Source of the DNA: Chloranthus sessilifolius
Taxonomy: Eukaryota; Streptophyta; Magnoliopsida; Chloranthales; Chloranthaceae
Assembly: GCA_021018995.1 (NCBI GenBank)
Contig: CM037590.1
Location: 106,579,097 to 106,643,096 of the forward strand
Direction: 5' to 3'
DNA length: 64,000 nucleotides
The notes beneath the pieces were generated by a model, which was given only the letters and a program-made list of their open reading frames with translations, was not told the origin of the DNA and made no database searches. Both the position numbers and the translations under genes were made by a program. Of the stretch, positions 32,990 to 44,266 are shown piece after piece; positions within the stretch are counted from its first letter, which is position 1, and every line of letters begins with the position of its first letter.

Positions 32990-34925
32990 CCTAGAATTCC
33001 CACATGCACCTTGATTTAGCCCCTACACTTTGGAAAATCAAAACTCTTATCCACATGCACGCAAATGACTACTTAAACACATTAAGGCACTCTAGTGAAT
33101 AAAAAAATCATCTAAACATGCCCGACTCAACTATTAAACCAAACCAAACTAAAAGTGCACTCTAGTAAATAAAACGAACTAAACTAAAGTAATCAAAATT
33201 TTGGATAATCACAAATAAAATTTTTATTAACGTGGAAAATTATTACAAGTTACACCAAGGGTATACCCTCTAAATTTATAATTTAAACAAAATCAGCACC
33301 TTCAGGCAATGCCCAAATCCGAATTTATTCGAGGAAAAAGAGATCATGGAGAGGCCTGGAAAAGAAGCACACCCTGAACGAATACCAGCAAAAATCTGAT
33401 TTTCTCGGCCTTTTCCTCCGGGGATGCTCCACAACATAATATCTGCATCACAGAGCCCCGAGTTGGCAGAAAAGAAGGAGTGACTCGCAAGAGGCCACTC
33501 AGGACCTGTGGGATACACCTATGGAAGCCTACCTTAGAAAGCATACAAGGGAGGGCTGACAAAAGATTCATCCATAGAGCCTACCAAGGAGCAACTGGTA
33601 TCGGTCACGAGATCTTTGACACAGCTCTTGTCCTTGGTTTTCTTTCCTTAACCTTCAATTCTTTCATCTCTTCCCCCAATGGGGTGGCACTTCGGATTAG
33701 ATTAACATCATCGACCCTAGCACCACCCCGTATTCCCAATGGTGCTCATTCCCAATAACAATAATAAATAAAAATTATAAACCTTTTATGGTTTAATACT
33801 CGGGATATAAAATAAAAAGGAAGAAAAGACATGAATAAAATAATAAACTAAAAATGCCTCAGACTTTTAATAAAATCAAAAATAAAAATGCCCCAAACCT
33901 TTCCTTAATTTGAAATAAGGTTCAAAACAAAACCCAATCCCTTAGCCCATATTTATAGCTTACACTCCCTAAACCACAAAATGACAAATGTCACCTTTAT
34001 AACTCTTCCCCATCTAATTAAATCTAAACCAGACACATACCCCCTTTAGAGACACAAATCCATAACAAGCTTGGATAAACCAATAATCACATAACACTTA
34101 TCCTTCCAAGAAACACAAATCCACTACAAAATAGATAAATTAATAAGATTAATACACCCCAGCACCCATCTAAAGCTTGCAAAAAAATATTAATTAAATT
34201 TATACAATTCACACAATTAACAAACATTAAACTAAAATAAAATACCTTAAACCTTAAACATAGGACTCATCCTCTCACCATGACAAAAATTAATTAAAAG
34301 ACCCTCAATTTCAAAAATTTTATCTTAATAAATAAAGAAAAATAAGTACAACAAATAAACACAATAAATAGTATCTCATTTATATAACAAATTTAATTTA
34401 CAAAAGTCACCAGAGGCATACCTCTTGAACATACAACCCCAAATGAAAACCTAAAAATCCTAACCTACAAACCAAAACAAAAATTGGAGACCCGAAACAG
34501 ACACAAAGCGAGGAGCAGCGTCCAATCGAAGGCTTCAGAAAAGGCCGATGGAAGATTGGTTGGGGAACACATCCCTCAACTTATAACACCGACCCTTCCG
34601 CCATCTTCACCTCCTCCGTCGTCACCTCCTCAACGTTGCCTTCACTGCTCCCTAAACGGGACCTATGTGAAGGCTAATCCCCTCCTTCCTAATACTGCCC
34701 AGTCTCAAAGTCACTCCACCATCAGAAGCCCCGCCAGGCTGATGATCACGCAAAACCACGAATAACGGAAAAAAATGACATCACAACCTGATTGTTAGAT
34801 TACAAGTTATCACTAAAACACGGGAATTAAGGAAAAATAGGAATGAATAAACAAAATGAAAGAAACTTAGATATATATAGAAACCCGCCTAATTAAACAC
34901 CCAAAATGAACCGTGCAATTCAATT
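32990..34925. other. Element A 3' region, unassigned
   Basis: A/T-rich with one more GC-balanced block (33270-33770). On the minus strand 33571-33344 is a 75-codon frame with no recognised domain, and the same frame shows charged sequence upstream (EEMKELKVKERK). It may be the remains of another antisense gene; I cannot name it. The 33,800-34,480 stretch is A-rich with nothing seen. Confidence 0.3.
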
Positions 34926-36349
34926 ATGCACTTAGACATATACGCATAAGCACAATCATGTGTATCCCAAAGAGTGCGCAATTGAATTTCTGCCCGTACA
35001 CAAGTCCCGACAAATCAATCACGCGCACAGGGACCAATGCGCAATGAAATCACACACCGAATTTACTACACAGAATATGAAAAGTCACCCGCACAGTGAC
35101 CTGGTGATGCTCCAATTGCGTGCATGTACCCAATTGCATAAAAAGATTACATGCTATTCCTTATGCGCGGAATCTGAATTGACACCCGAACACCATCGGT
35201 TTACCAGCCCAGCGACGCTTCGATTGCGTGCTATTCACAGAGCACATACTTTCATTACACGAGCAGAAATTGACACGCAATCACTTCCCTAATTTCATAA
35301 TCATGCGCCCCTGACCTAGCATGCGATTTAATTAAACACGTGGTACTCTGCGCGCAATACTCAGCTACGACCATATTTCGAATAGGATGCATACCCTCAC
35401 ACCCTTTTACCCCATCTTGATCAGAATCCCTCTCCTGAGAGGAAAATACTGACCACACCACTGCCCCATCGTGGCAGGCTACACGTCGTCAACATAAATT
35501 AGCATCCCCTAACACGCTACGCGACCGAAGGAAGGCTCGACCAATGTCCCATCACGAAGAGTTAAGGATGAGCCTCCCAGAAATCCTACCATACCACTAA
35601 GTCTGAAGACAAGTCTCGTCACAATCTCTGACACCATTCGAAATGACCCAACCCATTACATGACTAAGATCTGCCAAAGAAAGAAACACCATCACTGTTT
35701 CATTGCGACATTGAAGCAACTAAGGAATCATCAGACCAGACTATGTCACATGGTCATGCACATGTCCCAACTTAATCTCCTCACAAACCGTCCCGTCACG
35801 ACATTACCACCCAAAACATTCAACCACAAGCTACGGCGATGTATGACCAAAAGGCGAACACTGCTAAGTTCCCATCGCCAATCACGCCTCTCTAAAATCC
35901 CATTTCATAATTTCATACAAGCGGAAAGGGAGGTTTGATTAAGCCCCATCGCAAAAAGCAGAGAACCTAATCCCCAAATGCCTCGCCATGCAGCAATCGC
36001 CAGACACCACTGTAGAAACATATGAATGAAGAAGAGGGATCCCCCTGATGTCCCATGCACCCAACCAATATCAAATCCCAGTGCGAACATCTTATCAGAG
36101 TTCCCCTCAAGGCCCGTCGTGCCTGCAACCAGCAAGATTCATCATAGCACACAATCGGAAGGGGAGGACCATGTCCCATTGCAAATCTCAACTCCCCAAG
36201 ACAATCTATCACTTTGATGACCATCAGGCCTCGTTGCAGCAGAAGTAAAGAAAGGAGAAAAAACCCTATAAATCCCCCATCGCTACATCACTGCAACAAT
36301 TAATCAGTCTCGTCGTGAGCTATACAAAGACCCTCAACAACGATTCAGG
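34926..36349 (+). promoter_or_regulatory. LTR-like promoter module upstream of A's 3' LTR
   Basis: 34960-35380 contains about ten copies of GCGCAATTG / TGCGTGC / CACGCGCA-type motifs like those in the U3 of the LTR at 37377. A TATA box, TATAAAT, is at 36267-36273. A splice-donor-like ATTCAG/GTAGGTATT is at 36349, 76 bp later. The LTR has the same order: motif cluster, TATTAATAG at 38168, CTCAG/GTATAA at 38289. It could be an old partial LTR or an internal promoter. Confidence 0.4.
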
Positions 36350-36939
36350 TAGGTATTATCCCTTTCTTTTTACTCGATATTCTTTCTAAAGTATAGCTAG
36401 CTACAATTAAGTCAAATGTTTTCAAATCCTGTCTCTCTCTATCCGTGAATCACTATAGTCCCCCCATAAGAGATCATTAGTATTCACGAGAAGGTTAGAT
36501 GGAGCATCCAGCATGCCAAGTGTCGTCTTGACAACTATATAAACGGTCGGGTCTCCAAATCCCGTACCGGTGGATCTGCTCAGCGATATTTTGGAAGCCA
36601 CATTTTCCAAAGTTTTAATACCGAATTGATCTTAAGTTAAATTCCCAAACTTTCAAAAATAAACATTTTAAAAAAAAACAAACAAAAAAACACAGAAAAA
36701 CAAATTTCTATCTATCAAAAATTCATTCCTCACCACTCCAATCCATTCTTTCCCCTGGGAAACCAAACACTAAGTATACTCAACTCTAAGAAATCACAAT
36801 CCACTGGAAAGGGACACCTGACGCGCCATTGGTGTGAACAATGACGCGCCCAGTCTGACTTGACTTACGAAAGCCTTCGCTATTACATGATGTTTTATCT
36901 TATTATCGGTCTTTGGACCTTGTCTCTGGACATTCGTAT
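36350..36939. other. Element A 3' region, non-coding
   Basis: Follows the putative donor at 36349. A/T-rich; no exon or domain recognised. Confidence 0.4.
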
Positions 36940-37195
36940 GACGCCCCCCGGTACCTTGATTTTGTCGAATATCCCTCTGTTTGATTGCCCCTTACACCTA
37001 CAGATTAGGATATCGACTCTCCTACCGTTTGACTGCCCCTTGCAGCAGATCGCGATATGCGGCGGGATGCTCCTTGCACCCACGAATTAGGTTATCCACT
37101 TTTTCCCCATTGACTGCTACTAGCAGTAGGTCGTGATATCCGACAGGATGTCACTCGCATCCACGGCATAGAATACACCTTTCGACCGCCATCAC
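36940..37195 (+). repeat. Element A: degenerate tandem repeat before the polypurine tract
   Basis: Three imperfect units with GATTGCCCCTTACACC, GACTGCCCCTTGCAGC or GACTGCTACTAGCAG, then TATCG/GATATC, then CACCCACGAATTAGG or CATCCACGG. Repeats of this kind near the 3' end are characteristic of Tat elements. Confidence 0.6.
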
Positions 37196-37362
37196 TGAGC
37201 CCTCGAATGCTCCATTTTAGGTTGTGCTGATTGATAAGAAAGCCAAGCATGTCATGTCAGCATCCCCGATTCACATTTGTGATTTCTCAAGAAAAACGAG
37301 AAGGTCACTCGGGTGAGGGGTGTCTACTTTCTTTGACGCATTCTTATTCCGCAAGAACGAGT

Positions 37363-37376
37363 CAAAGAGGGGCATC
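37363..37376 (+). other. Element A polypurine tract
   Basis: CAAAGAGGGGCATC directly precedes the LTR start TGTAGACACCCCC, the arrangement usual for Tat/Ogre elements. Confidence 0.85.
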
Positions 37377-39155
37377 TGTAGACACCCCCATTTTGCCCTC
37401 TCAGAGAATATAAATTTGTTCGGTCAAGCTTTGACCTTGCCCCCGATCTCTGAAAAAGGACTAACCTTTTTTGAAGACTTAAAAATCCTATACAGGGACC
37501 ATGCACTGAAATAATAGTACATGGTTGAGACCAAGGGTGAAATAATAGCTCTGTGGCTCGACCCGGCTCAAACCCAAGAAAATCTTGAATTATGCACCCT
37601 GTATAAAGCGCGTAACTCGATTACACGCCCCATAGCTAGAGCACAATTGGTCCCCTTGGACCAGGCTTATATCTCATGAGGACTGCCTTAGGCCTTGATT
37701 ATGCGCCTTACCAGGCACGCGCAATCATATTGCACGCTTCACCACATGCGTGCAATTAGTTCATTTTGAACTGGCTTTCTACCCTTCTAGAAACTGCCTT
37801 GAGACTAAATTATGCGCCATATTCAGCACACACAATCCATTCACACGCTTCACCATATGCGCGTGATAGGCTCCCAAGCCGGTCTCTAACTCCCTAAACC
37901 GCCAAAATTCCCCTATTAGACAATTTCCATAGCGTTTAATTGGATTGTGCGCACTAGATAGCGCGCACAATTAGTCTAATTAGATTAGGACTAGGATACT
38001 CGGATGAGCCAGTCAGCCGGTCACTCACTGAGTCGGTCACCGACTCAAAGTGATTGACCAATTGAAAATAGGCGCGTGATTCAATTGAGCGCACCAGACA
38101 AGGCGCGTAATTGAAATCCACCAACCAATTGAATGCACCCAACAGGGCGCGCAATTGACAAAATACCTATTAATAGGCCCTACCACCTTGACCCAAAAGA
38201 CATAATTCAATACGACTTTCCTCCTCTCTCGAGTTCTTCGCCTCCAAGCATATGATTTCGAGATTCCTCTCTGCGGCCCTGGCCTCAGGTATAATTTTCT
38301 TTCTAGATCTTAATTTTTTAGTTCTAGTTCTTAGTTTTACTTCTTAGTTCTAGAACTTGGGTTCTAGATCTTAGGTTCTTAATTTTAGTTCTAGATTTTA
38401 GATTCTAATTTCCCCTTTTTTTTATCTTAACTTTCTCCCTTTTTTTCTTTTCCTCTGGTTCTAGTTCTTAATTACTAGAACAAGTCCTTAGTTTTAGCTT
38501 TTGGTTTCTCTTCCTATCTATTTCAACTTTTAGAATTTAGATTTTGATTCGTAGTTTTGATTCTAGTTTTAGTCTCAAGTTTTGTTCTTAATTATTAGAA
38601 ATTAGGTGTTGATCTCCATTCTTAATTTCTCTATTTTTTAGTTTCAATCTCAGTTATAGAATCATTAGTTCTTAATTTCATATTTTTAGATCACAGTCAC
38701 TAATTTTCAATTTCTATTCCTTTAAAATTCACGATTTTAATCTTCAAATCTATAATTCTTAAATTTAAATTCAATTTTTCAATCCATATTATTTTTAAAA
38801 TAACCCTTAGCCAATCGATTTGCCCAAGGGAGCTTACGGAGGGTACCCGAAAACGGGACTGATCCTCCTTAGCATAGTGGGCCCAAACCCCCCCTTTTTT
38901 TTTAGAATTTTGATACAATTAGTATACCTTGATTGATTAGAATTTCAATAGAATTAATTTATTTAGCATGTTTTATTATAATAAGATAAGTACTTCTAAT
39001 AAGATTAGGAATCTTAATTAGATTTTATCATAATTAGACTGTCGCTAAGATTAGGGAATTAATTAGACTTCTATTAGACTTTCATTAGAATTAGGAGATT
39101 ATTTCAACTTCTAATTAGAATAAACTAGACTCTCTAGCTTGTTAAGCAAGTTAGA
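37377..39155 (+). repeat. Element A 3' LTR (end uncertain)
   Basis: Starts TGTAGACACCCCC. U3 (37600-38160) carries many GCGCGCAATTG/GCGCGTAATT motifs, then TATTAATAG at 38168 and a donor-like CCTCAG/GTATAA at 38289. The rest is T-rich with TTAGTTCTAG units. The right end meets element C at 39156; without a second copy I cannot tell whether C interrupts the LTR or lies just beyond it. Confidence 0.72.
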
Positions 39156-39507
39156 TGTGACAGCCCAGATTTCGATACCCCGAAACTCGTGCCATCATCA
39201 CGACCCTCAAAGCCATCCCCCAAATAGTAAGCGGAACACTTGGTATAATCCCACAACCATAGTCAAAACATAAACCAAATGAAAGTAGAACAAATCTCCA
39301 GTTTTACTATTTAACACCAAAACAAGTACTCAAAAGATCGTTCTAATCTCATGTTCCCACATGGGCAAACGAACCAACCTGAACCATTAGTGCCGTAACT
39401 ACGGTCACCCTAGATGGTTCGACAAAAGAATATTACATGAACCATTATCCTTACAAAACATGGCTGGACGTACCAAGCCAAAAATATATCTCTCTCAAAA
39501 TAACGTC
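39156..39507 (-). repeat. Element C 3' LTR, terminal fragment
   Basis: Begins TGTGACAGCCC on the plus strand and aligns with 62354-62703 of C's 5' LTR. The match stops where E begins and resumes at 52597. Confidence 0.9.
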
Positions 39508-42100
39508 TGTAATAACTCGAAAAAATTACGTTAAACGGTGACCTCAGGATCCGTGCCCGACTGGTCATAAGTTAGACCAAGTAGGAGTTCACTAGTTGAC
39601 TCGAGGAGTGATGAACAGATGTGATGTGAAATTAAAGCAAACGTGTGGAGTGCGAGGTGAGATCTGGAGTCACATACACCTATGTGTATGTGCTCAACAT
39701 AAAGACAAGAGGGATATAAGGGTTAAAGAACCCTAACTTCAATTATTTTGGGTTGTTGAAGAAAAATTAAGAAGAGAGAGAGAGAGAGAGAAGTAAAGAG
39801 AGTGGCTAAGCACGGAGTAAATGCAAGCCAAGGGAGAGGGATTCGAGTATTTAATGTCGAATTCAACGCGAAGGATCCTTTGGAGCTAAAGCTAGAACCC
39901 TAGCCATTCCAACTTTGAGATCTAATCAAATGGGGATTTGATTGAGGTAAATTTTGTTGAATTAAATGCATAAGATTGTAGGAGTATAATTGTAGTCAAG
40001 AATGCTTAAAATCATAGGATAAAGACTTAGAAAAAAAAAGAAAAATAGGTTGAAGAGGAATTGGAAGATCAGCCCGAAAGGGCGCTGAATCTGGCCAAAT
40101 CGATTAATCGAAATTGGATTTCGATTAATCGATTTTGGCCCAAAAGTTGAAAAGTCACGAAAGCCCAATTTCAATCAATCGAAATGAATTTTGATTAATC
40201 AATTTGGATTTCGATTAGTCGATTTGGAAATCGACTAATCGACTGGGAAGCTCCGGCCACTGGAGAAATGAGACCTGGGGAAATCGACTAATCGAATTGG
40301 GATTTCGATTAATCGATTTCGGATTTCGATTAATCAATTTGGGATCGATTAATCGATTTTGAGATCTTGACTACTCGATTTAAAAATCGACTGTTTTATG
40401 TTGGAGACCGCGATTAATCGATTAGGGATCGATTAATCGAATTTGAATCTCGATTAATCGATTTTGAGAATCGATTAATCGATTTTGGTTTCGATTAATC
40501 GATTTTGGGAATCGATTAATCGAATTGCATTTTGATTAATCGATTTTGGGAATCGATTAATCGACTTTGACAGTTTGGCTTAAACTTTATAATTGACTTT
40601 GAGATTCAGGGAGGGTCTTAGACCTTCTTTGTTACATCTTTAGTGATGAGTTACATGTGTTATGTGATACCATAGGTGGTACGTATGAGCATGAGCACAA
40701 GGAGCCACGTGGGACCTTGATGCTTGGAATTTCAGAGAATTGAGGTAGGGAACACCTTGAACATGTACTTTAATTTCAAGAGCATGTATGTAGTGATATA
40801 ATTATCAAATTGAAGTTGTTGTAAATTGTGAAAAGCTTTGTGAAAATGGGTGCGTGTGTGACACGAAAAATATGTTAAAGGCATCTGTGTGATGCAAGTA
40901 ACTAAGAACAAGTAATCTAATGAGATTGAGACATCCCCAGGGGATGAGGAAGTAATAAAGGCATCAGGTGTGATGCGGGTATGTATATATCCCAGGGATG
41001 TATACATAGGATTGAATAATTACTGTTGAGGCCTAACTGATATAAGATAGCACACTTACACGGTGAACAACTATATGTAATGCACATGATATTTTTGTTA
41101 TTTGAGGTTTGGAGGATGCCCCACCGACGTGGCGGGATACCCACGACTGACGTGGCAGGATATCCGTGATCGGTACGACGACGAATTCGTACACCAGCAC
41201 GGAGGTTTATCCATGACCGAAAGAACATCCCAGGGATGTTGTGTGATATTTAACCCCGCCGCCTAGTGAGAAAGGGGCTTGGGTCGTATTCCCAGGGAAT
41301 ACAATTTTTACAACTATCTAATTAGATGACAATGAATGGTATCTCATCAAGGCTCGATGCTATATTGCTCGGGGATTACTTAAGTTAAGGATTTAAGTTT
41401 TGCTTTAGGCCTGTTCAGTGTCATTCATGATTAAATAAACAGTAAAGTAATACATGCAACTTACCAGTGAATTGAGTATAAATTATCTATTTTTAAATGG
41501 TTTTCTAGGAAATGCATAGATTCATCATGCTTTGAATATCATGGAATATATATGAGTTTTGACTTATATGTTCATTGTGTTATTCCCTATTGAGCTAGGA
41601 TGTAGCTCACCCTTTTGACTATACGTCGCAGGTCCTTTGATAGCAGCAGTGGAGGCTTCGAGGGACGTGGATCCGGGGGATTCGGATTACGTACCTGGAG
41701 ACGAGTTGGAGCCTCCTCCCGAAGACTTCTTCTAGGTGACTTTGCTGAGCACTTTGATAGAAAGTCAGTTTTGTGAGCAGTTTAGTGCGGCTTGGTATGT
41801 CAAGCCTTTATTTTTGAAACAATATAATTAAACTAGATATTCTTTTGGCGAACCATCTGGGGTGATCTGTGTATCATCGATGGTTCGGGTCGGTTCTCTA
41901 TTCATGCAGTGGCATGAGGGTAGAACTATCTTTTGAATATGCCAGTTTGGCATATTAATATTTTCCGCTTTAATGAGGTTAATTGCTTTATTTATTATGT
42001 GGTGCTTGTTATACCAATGTTCCGTGCTAAGCTTTGGGGCACGGTTTGGAGGATCGTGCTGATGGCATGGGTTTCGGGGTGCCGAAATCCGGCTATCACA
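39508..42100 (+). repeat. Element E 5' LTR (2593 bp)
   Basis: Starts TGTAATAAC and ends GGCTATCACA next to the primer site. It contains an (AG)n run at 39770-39791, the phased palindrome array at 40101-40566, four CATCCCAGGGATG-type palindromes (40930-41300) and a pair of GACGTGGC-GGATA repeats at 41120-41165. It matches 50010-52596 closely, with a 12-bp indel near 40830. Confidence 0.95.
40101..40566 (+). repeat. Phased array of TCGATTAATCGA palindromes in element E 5' LTR
   Basis: About 18 copies of CGATTAATCG or one-base variants. Core starts: 40101, 40122, 40172, 40192, 40212, 40232, 40285, 40306, 40327, 40346, 40411, 40430, 40451, 40472, 40492, 40513, 40533, 40554. Spacing within blocks is 19-21 bp. 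The 3' LTR has the same array at about 50608-51072. Confidence 0.93.
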
Positions 42101-42115
42101 GTTGGTATCAAAGCA
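42101..42115 (+). other. Element E primer-binding site (initiator tRNA-Met)
   Basis: GTTGGTATCAAAGCA directly after the LTR; TGGTATC-AGAGC is the usual plant initiator-Met complement, here with one substitution. Confidence 0.88.
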
Positions 42116-42199
42116 ATTTTCTTTTAGAAACTTTGACAATCATTCTTTTGTCAGAGCATAGGGACTTCTGCTAATAAAAAATTTGTTTTCACTTGCAGA

Positions 42200-43602
42200 C
42201 CGTGATGTTACTAGAGGAAGGGGCCGACCCAGGGGCGTCCATAGTAGAAGTTTACGTAGTGGAGATGAGTACATCTCTCCTACAAATAGAGTACCTATAG
42301 GAGATGGAGGGGCTTCTGGCTGTGGTGGCTAAGGAAGCCAAGACCAGGAAGAGAGCCGTGATTGAGATCGTCAGGTTCAAGATCAAAGAGAGCAAGAAAA
42401 AGTTAGAGAAAGAAATGAAGATAGAGAGGAGCGTCAGAGGATGATGCACACCATGGAGACCATGGCGGCTGCTATGGCTGAATAGGCAACATCTCTGATA
42501 GCTCACACAGCTCATGAGCAGCATCAACCACCGACACCCCCAGTAGCTCCGACACCGCCACCATCATCTGCTTTTACTAAGTTTTGGAGGATGAGACCTC
42601 CTAGCTTTTCTGGACAGGGAGAGCCCATAGTGGCAGAGCACTAGTTGAGTGAGATAGAGAAGGTGTTCAGTGTGCTCACATGTACTGAGAACGAGAGCGT
42701 CCGTTGGGCAGCCTATATGTTGGACGGGGAGGCTGGGCCTTGGTGGAAGTCCGTTTCTAGGACTAGGGCTCAGGAGACCCCAGACATGCCCTTGACATGG
42801 GACGAGTTCGTCGAGGAATTCAACAAGCAGTATTTTCCAGAGGTGGTGAGGAACCAAATGGAAATCCAATTTTTACAGCTTACTCAGGGGAAGATGACAG
42901 TGAGAGACTACGGAGTGGAGTTCATGTGACTCACTCGCTTTGCGCCTGACAACGTCATCACAGAGATGATGAGAGCAAAAAGGTTTCAGCAAGGGTTGAG
43001 ATCAGACGTGAGGGGAGGAGTAGCACCATTCCAGCTGAGGACCTATGGAGAGGTCATGAGTAAGGCCTTGGTGGTAGAAGAAGAAAACAACAACAAATAC
43101 CGCCAGAGGGAGCAACAGGGAAGGTGAAACTCTGATCAGAGCAGAACGGTAAACTATGAACCGGTGAACAAAAAGTCAAGATTCATACCAAATAATCAGA
43201 AACCACCGTTTCAAGGAGGCTATGGAAGACCGACGCTGCAGAACAACCAACAGAGATTTCCATTGCTTGCGTCAGGGAGACCGATACGCTACAAGAGCCC
43301 TGCTATTACTACAGGCGCTACAGTCACACAGGGGGCTTCTAGAGCACCTTCTTCCATGCCACGTGAGATGTGTGCCAAGTGTGGCAAGCCTCACAAGACA
43401 TCGGACTGTAGGGTAGGCACTTGAGGTTACTTTCGATGTGGCAAGGTGGGCCACTTGATCAGGGAATGCCCCGAGGTGAACAAAGGGAAGACGGCTTCAG
43501 TTCCTATTCCACGATCGATACAAGCAAGGAAGTCAATCGTCTAAGGAAGAGCCTACGCAGTCACAGCTCAAGAGGCTCAGAATACAAATGATGTCATTCA
43601 AG
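42200..43602 (+). pseudogene. Element E: gag
   Basis: Early part (42200-42560) is charged and frame-broken; the start is unclear. From 42570 one frame encodes MRPPSFSGQGEP, a TAG near 42642, then the gag core with GEAGPWWKSV and TWDEFVEEFNKQYFPE (42645-42929), and a TGA just after. Further pieces follow to the first zinc knuckle CAKCGKPHKTSDC (about 43372-43410). A second knuckle (C-x2-C-x4-H-x4-C with Arg in the spacer) lies near 43430-43470, after another TGA. The frame ends at the putative splice donor 43602. Two knuckles also occur in C. Confidence 0.82.
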
Positions 43603-43753
43603 GTGAGCTTTCTTTTAAATAAAGAATTTCAATTCATGAAATTTTAGATAGAGAAGGGGCATCTACATTTAGAAAAATATAAGAGGAACTTGCATGTGAT
43701 AAAATTCTAGTATAATGATTATAAATAAAATATATATGTGTATGTATAATTAG
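43603..43753 (+). other. Element E: putative intron between gag and protease (151 bp)
   Basis: Donor ATTCAAG/GTGAGC at 43603, A/T-rich body with stops, acceptor TATAATTAG/G ending at 43753. The sequence between the gag end and protease start is missing from the coding alignment to other elements; the phase-1 junction falls in a Gly codon. C has an equivalent intron. Confidence 0.7.
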
Positions 43754-44151
43754 GTGGATTACACATCTATAAGAAGGGAAGTGACGTGTCATACGAAGCT
43801 CGAGTGTTGATAAACCCGGGGTCTACCCACTCATTTGTTACACCTCGTTTCGCGAAGAAGATGAAAGTCGACCCAGAGGAGTTAGACTTTGTTTTAACCG
43901 TGACGGTTCCTACGGGGAAAGCGGTCGATACCGAGAAGGGTTGCAACTCCGTGATCGTGAGGGTCATGGATGGGAGTGATTTCGAGCTACCCACGAACCT
44001 AATTCTGTTAGATATGCAAGGATTCGACGTGATCCTTGCCATGGATTGGCTATCGACTCACTGTGCGACAGTCGATTGCAAGAACAAAGTCATCACTTTT
44101 AGACCAAATACAAGGAGATCGTTCCAATTTAGAGGAGAGAGGACGACGTAA
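43754..44151 (+). pseudogene. Element E: aspartic protease, catalytic Asp changed
   Basis: Retropepsin-like protease. The active-site region reads LINPGSTHSFVTPRF: the catalytic Asp of D-x-G-S-T is Asn, so it is probably inactive (element C keeps LIDLGSTHSFV). The second hallmark, FDVILAMDWL, lies at about 44023-44052. The frame ends with TAA at 44149-44151, where Thr-Lys/Gln is expected. A degenerate linker follows with a 1-nt frame change near 44265. Confidence 0.85.
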
Positions 44152-44266
44152 CTACCACTTATCTCGGCAGTCACGGCCGAGCAATTGATCAGAAAGGGGT
44201 GTAGCGGATACTTAGCATTTTTAAAGGAGCAAAAAGAGGAGAAGAATGTGATCTCTGAAATAGCAG

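Noticed and set aside
40101-40566. CRISPR-like array because of regular 20-bp spacing
   Set aside because: The repeated unit is a 10-12 bp palindrome with similar short spacers in a plant LTR; no cas genes, no unique spacers.
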